A DNA stretch of 64,000 nt. It comes from [Pasteurella] aerogenes. GTDB taxonomy: Bacteria > Pseudomonadota > Gammaproteobacteria > Enterobacterales > Pasteurellaceae. The notes beneath the pieces were generated by a model, which searched no databases, had not been told where the DNA came from, and saw only the letters and a list, made by a program, of their open reading frames with translations. The stretch covers positions 558,001-622,000 of the forward strand of contig LR134362.1 in assembly GCA_900637275.1 (NCBI GenBank), in the 5' to 3' direction. Shown here one piece after another: positions 60,225-64,000 of the stretch. Made by a program: the position numbers and the translations under genes. Numbering within the stretch: position 1 is the first letter of the stretch; each line of letters starts with the position of its first letter.

Positions 60225-60686
60225 ATGACGAGTGAAAATATCATGTTAGCAGTGGGCAACAGCATGATGGGTGATGATGGCGCCGGACCGTTGTTATACC
60301 AATTAATGCGCGATAATCCGATTGAAAATTGGACCGCACTTGATGGTGGTTCAGCCCCGGAAAATGTGGCTCATATCGTTCGTGAGTTAAAACCAAAACG
60401 CTTGGTGATTGTGGATGCGACAGAAATGGAATTGCCGGTTGGCGAAATTCGCATTGTAGATAAAGAATTAATTGCGGAAATGTTTTTTGTCAGCACGCAT
60501 AATTTGCCGCTGAATTTTCTAATTGAACAATTAGAAGATGACGTGGAGCAGGTGATTTTTATTGGTATTCAACCGGATATTGTATCTTTTGCCTTTCCGA
60601 TGACGGAAAAGGTGAAAAGTGCGGTGTATTTTCTTTACGATTTTTTAAATAATCAGGAGGATTTTTCCACAATTGTAGCATTGTAA
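60225..60686 (+). CDS. hycI: HycI-type hydrogenase maturation endopeptidase
   Basis: This 153-residue nickel-dependent protease removes the C-terminal tail of the large subunit (HyfG). Metal-ligand residues are visible in VGNSMMGDDGAGPLL (Asp), IVDATEMELPVGEIR (Asp) and FVSTHNLPLNFL (His). I prefer ATG 60225 because MTSENIMLAVGN aligns with the E. coli HycI start; an ATG 12 nt upstream is possible and would overlap hyfJ. Its substrate is encoded four genes upstream. Confidence 0.93.
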   Translation: MTSENIMLAVGNSMMGDDGAGPLLYQLMRDNPIENWTALDGGSAPENVAHIVRELKPKRLVIVDATEMELPVGEIRIVDKELIAEMFFVSTHNLPLNFLIEQLEDDVEQVIFIGIQPDIVSFAFPMTEKVKSAVYFLYDFLNNQEDFSTIVAL

Positions 60687-60810
60687 AAATTTAAGAAATA
60701 AATGCGCTAGATCAATAAACCTTTATTTTTGTAGGTGAATAATCAGCGTATCGGAGTATAGTTATATCAGGTCATATAGGGTATTTATTTTAATTATAAG
60801 GACATTCATT

Positions 60811-62964
60811 ATGAAAAAAGTCATTACAGTTTGTCCGTATTGCGCTTCAGGTTGTAAGATCAATTTGTTGGTAGAAAACAACAAAATTGTCGGTGCAGAA
60901 GGTGCAAACGGTAAAACCAATGAGGGTGAACTTTGTCTGAAAGGCTATTATGGTTGGGATTTTGTTCACGATACTAAAATTTTAACTCCGCGGTTAACGC
61001 AGCCAATGATTCGTTATAAACGTGGCGAACCGTTCACTCCAGTTAGCTGGGAAGAAGCGATCAGTTATTCTGCTAACCGTCTTAAAGAAATTCAACAAAA
61101 ATACGGTAAAGAATCCATCATGGTTACCGGTTCTTCTCGTGGACCAGGTAACGAAGTGAACTACGTGATGCAAAAATTTGCTCGTGCTGTCTTAGGGAAT
61201 AACAACGTTGACTGTTGTGCGCGTGTCTGACATGGCCCATCTGTAGCAGGTCTGCTCAAATCGGTCGGTAATGGCGCAATGTCCAACTCAATCGTTGAGA
61301 TTGAAGATACAAAATGTGTATTTATTTTTGGTTACAACGCTTCCACTTCACATCCAATTGTGGCGCGTCGCATTAATCACGCGAAACAAAAAGGAGCGAA
61401 AATTATTGTTTGTGACCCACGTAAAATTGAAACTGCACGAATTGCAGATATTTATGCACCGCTTGCCAATGGTAGTAACGTGGCATTTTTAAATGCCATG
61501 ATGAACGTGATTTTGGAAGAAGGCTTACAAGATCAAAAATTCATTGACGAACACACAGAAAACTTTGAATCGTTTTATGAAATCGTCAAAAACTACACGC
61601 CAGAAAGTACGCAACATATTACGGGCATTGAACCGGAAATGTTACGTGAAATCGCCCGCACTTATGCGAAAGCGGAAACCGCCACAATCCTTTGGGGAAT
61701 GGGAGTTTGTCAATTCCGTCAAGGGGTTGAAACTGTGCGTGCATTAGCAAGCCTTGCCATGTTAACGGGTAATCTTGGTAAACCAAATGTGGGTGTAAAC
61801 CCTGTACGTGGTCAAAATAATGTACAAGGTGCTTGTGATATGGGAGCGTTATACAATACGTTACCTGGTTATCAACGTTTGGATGATCCTGTAGCTATGG
61901 CAAAATTTGCCAAAGCTTGGGGGGTACCTGAATTAAATCCAAAACCAGGTGTACCGTTGAGTGAAGTGCCACATGCGGTGAAAGAAGGTAAACTTAAAGC
62001 ATTTTATATTATGGGTGAGGATACCTTACAAACTGAGCCTGATATTAATGCAATGAAACAAACCTTCAAGGATCTTGAATTTATTATCGTACAAGATATT
62101 TTCATGACCCAAACCGCCGCGGAAGCAGATGTGATTTTCCCTGCCACTTCTTGTGCGGAACATGAAGGGGTTTATAGTGCGGCTGACCGTGGTTTCCAAC
62201 GTTTCTATAAAGCGGTGGATCCAGTAGGTGATGTGAAAGATGACTGGCAGATTATCAGCGAAATGGCAACTGCCATGGGTTATCCGATGCACTATGAAAA
62301 TACCAAAGAAATTTGGGACGAGCTTCGTAGTCTATGCCCGATTTACAAAGGCGCGACTTACGAAAAAATGGAAGGCTTGGCGTATATTCAATGGCCTTGC
62401 TATGACGAAGGTCCTGAAGATCAAGGTACGCAATATTTGTACAAAGGTCAAATCTTTGACCGTCCAAACGGTAAAGCGGATTTCTTTGCTTGCGATTGGG
62501 AACCACCAATGGAAAATGTTAGCGAAGAATTCCCACTGGTGCTTTCAACCGTGCGTGAAGTAGGGCATTATTCCTGTCGTTCTATGACCGGTAACTGTCG
62601 TGCTTTAGCGGCATTAGCGGATGAACCAGGGTATGTCCAAATGAATGATGAAGATGCGAAAGCATTAGGCATTAAACACAACGATCTTGTGTGGATTGCG
62701 TCTTCTCGCGGTAAAGTCATTTCTCGTGCGGATGTCAGTTCAAGAACCAACAAAGGTGCTTGTTATATGACCTATCAATGGTGGATTGGTAAATGTAATG
62801 AGTTAACCGCGGAACACTTAAACCCAGGTTCAAGAACGCCAGAATACAAATACAGTGCAGTTCGAATTGAGAAAATTGAGGATCAAAATTGGGCGGAACA
62901 CTATGTCGTGACCGAATACACCAAACTCAAAACGCAATTAAAACAAACCGCACTTGTGGCGTAA
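60811..62964 (+). CDS. fdhF: FdhF, selenocysteine-containing formate dehydrogenase H
   Basis: FdhF oxidises formate to CO2 and feeds the Hyf hydrogenase. The gene has one in-frame TGA at 61228-61230, codon 140, the position of the active-site selenocysteine of Escherichia coli FdhF (CCARV-Sec-HGPSVAG). It should be read through, giving 717 residues. The [4Fe-4S] cysteines are at 8, 11, 15 and 42. Molybdopterin-binding segments include VCDPRKIETARIAD and GVNPVRGQNNVQGACDMG. Automated callers may split it into two genes. The 124-bp upstream gap separates it from hycI and probably holds its own promoter. Confidence 0.96.
61228..61270 (+). promoter_or_regulatory. Bacterial SECIS element directing selenocysteine insertion
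   Basis: The stretch starting at the UGA closely matches the Escherichia coli fdhF SECIS. The apical stem-loop is built around GCAGGTCTGC (61257-61266), where SelB binds, at the right distance after the UGA. Most differences from E. coli fall outside the apical loop. Confidence 0.9.
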
Positions 62965-62980
62965 TTATCAAGCAAAACAA

Positions 62981-63008
62981 AAGGGTATTGAAAAATACCC
63001 TTTTTTTT
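62981..63008 (+). terminator. Terminator of fdhF
   Basis: AAGGGTATT (62981-62989) pairs with AATACCCTT (62994-63002) around a GAAA loop, followed by six more T. A perfect inverted uptake signal (63010-63018) comes directly after. Confidence 0.92.
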
Positions 63009-63063
63009 GACCGCACTTTGATCTGCACCCCAAAACTTGGACACCTAATTTGAGCCACAGATT

Positions 63064-63141
63064 ATGTCCCATCCTTATCCATTTTGTTTAGACATTATCA
63101 AACTGGTCATCGAGCAGGATGTTGGTATCAGCAGGTGGTAA
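63064..63141 (+). pseudogene. IS3-family OrfA remnant
   Basis: An ATG frame of 25 codons starting MSHPYPFCLDIIKLVIEQ resembles the beginning of IS3-family OrfA helix-turn-helix proteins and ends at an early TAA. The remaining OrfA region up to 63264 has no open frame. Confidence 0.45.
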
Positions 63142-63264
63142 AACTTCATCACATTCCCTATTCTTCGGTAATTAATTGTCTATAAGCCTTTCGTGAAAGA
63201 TGAGTTGATGACGTAAAATCACCTTATAAAAAGCCTCAACCACTGAAAATAGTGAAACCAAATA

Positions 63265-63916
63265 ATGAAAAAGAAAGAAATTGAAGTGCCGGATCCTACT
63301 GACTTTTCGCAGCAAGCGTTTAAAAAGCGGCAACGAGAGTTGGCTTATCTACGAGTGGAGAATGCTTACCTAAAAAAGTTGGAGGCGTTAGACCGTCAAA
63401 AACAACGACAGAAAAAAGAGAGAGCATCGAAGCTTTATCGTGATTTTACTGCAGCACATCTCAATCGAAAATGGGTGTCCGATATGACAGAATTTCAAAT
63501 TGGGCAAGAAAAGATCTATTTTTCACCACTGGTGGATTTAGCTAATCGGGAAACTATTGAATATTGAATATAATTTTTCTATACGTCTGAAGTTCTCGTT
63601 AGTAAAAAGAATGTTAGAATAAGGACCTCGTCAGTTCAAGCCGACCGATTACCCGATTATTCACAGCGACTAGGGTGTGTTATACGGTTTGTCTGAATGG
63701 GGTAAAATGTTGGAAGGCAAGGCAGTGCAAAGCATGAGACGTCGAGGCAATTGCTACGACAACGCAGTGATTGAAAGCTTCTTTGTGATATTGAAATCAG
63801 AATGTTTTTACTCACGGACTTATACATCAATCGCCGAATTACAGGCAGAAATTGAAGAATATTTGGTGTATTATAATCAAAAACGAATTAAACTTGACTT
63901 AAAAGGATTGAGCTAG
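63265..63916 (+). pseudogene. IS3-family transposase remnant (OrfA tail fused to broken OrfB)
   Basis: The first frame (63265-63567) joins an OrfA-like coiled coil (ELAYLRVENAYLKKLEALDRQ) straight to the start of the OrfB integrase domain (NRKWVSDMTEFQI, with the first catalytic Asp). It then stops. Downstream, IIHSD is followed by TAG at 63671-63673 where the family has Gln, and the rest (GVLYGLSEWGKML, SMRRRGNCYDNAVIESFFVILKSECF with the catalytic Glu) continues to a stop at 63914-63916. Several lesions make it non-functional. Confidence 0.8.
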
Positions 63917-64000
63917 GCTCAGCACCGAGCTCAATATTTACGTGAATAACCTGTCCAGCTTTTTGGGGACAGAATCAATTATTGCCAAAATCAGTTTGGA

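Larger units (their letters stand above)
63019..63978 (+). mobile_element. Degenerate IS3-family (IS150-like) insertion sequence
   Basis: Imperfect terminal inverted repeats flank about 960 bp. The left end contains CCCCAAAACTTGGACA (63028-63043) and the right end, read in reverse, CCCCAAAAAGCTGGACA (63967-63951). IS3-group elements are usually 1.2-1.5 kb, so this copy has internal deletions. OrfA is stopped early, the OrfA/OrfB region is fused by a deletion and the catalytic frame is interrupted, so it cannot transpose by itself. It lies directly after the fdhF terminator and an uptake signal. Confidence 0.8.

Noticed and set aside
60697..60720. FNR box upstream of fdhF (ATGCG-CTAG-ATCAA)
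   Set aside because: Only the right half matches; the left half has too many mismatches to report as a site.
61279..62964. A separate second formate dehydrogenase gene starting after 61230
   Set aside because: It is collinear with the first part and joined through the UGA selenocysteine codon and SECIS, so it is one gene.

Overview
The window comes from a member of the Pasteurellaceae. Nearly all genes have their closest recognisable relatives in Haemophilus, Actinobacillus and Pasteurella (nrdR-ribD-degS order, nimR-nikKLMQO, short tehB, rec2/comEC). The DNA is also studded with the Haemophilus influenzae-type DNA uptake signal core AAGTGCGGT or its complement; I counted 47 perfect 9-mers by eye. 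The DNA is AT-rich and the species cannot be fixed from the sequence alone.

Layout. 1-450: end of secG, tRNA-Leu(GAG) and a terminator. 494-4055: modE divergent from modABC (molybdate uptake), with a ModE-type operator between them. 4067-8371: tehB, then nrdR-ribD-degS-yfbR. 8393-23296: a long nickel/urea/urease block. It holds the MerR-type regulator nimR, the nickel importer nikKLMQO, the urea ABC importer urtABCDE and ureABCEFGD. 23305-32396: a zinc-ribbon protein, ytfJ, an F420-type oxidoreductase, the quinol nitric oxide reductase norB, a uracil-DNA-glycosylase-like protein, a hemerythrin (dnrN/ytfE-like), a di-haem cytochrome c peroxidase, a 2-Cys peroxiredoxin and metC. 32395-34891 (minus strand): dksA, pcnB, folK. 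35144-43270: comEC-msbA-lpxK-ycaR-kdsB-uvrC. 43504-46509: pntAB. 46577-63008: a formate hydrogenlyase block with hypC-hypF on the minus strand, divergent hyfABCDEFGHIJ-hycI, and a selenocysteine-containing fdhF. 63019-63978: a degenerate IS3/IS150-type insertion sequence.

How the genes work together. Two metal-dependent systems dominate. Urease needs urea and nickel, and the region encodes a nickel importer, its nickel-responsive regulator, a high-affinity urea importer, the enzyme and all its usual accessory proteins. The formate hydrogenlyase (Hyf type) needs nickel (shared with the Nik importer), molybdenum (supplied by ModABC), selenium (UGA-coded Sec140 in FdhF) and HypC/HypF maturation. 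ModE/ModABC, NimR/Nik, urease and FHL in one 64-kb window therefore form a coherent metal-enzyme neighbourhood. norB, dnrN and the cytochrome c peroxidase form an oxygen-limited/nitrosative-stress group.

Regulatory signals readable in the DNA include a ModE-like operator, a 19-bp-spacer MerR-type promoter with a perfect dyad, FNR-like boxes before hyfA and before the peroxidase, tandem palindromes before norB, a probable Sxy-dependent CRP-S site before comEC, a SECIS element in fdhF and a probable AUU start for pcnB. I found no wholly unknown multi-gene system. The most notable points are the completeness of the two metalloenzyme modules and these regulatory details.
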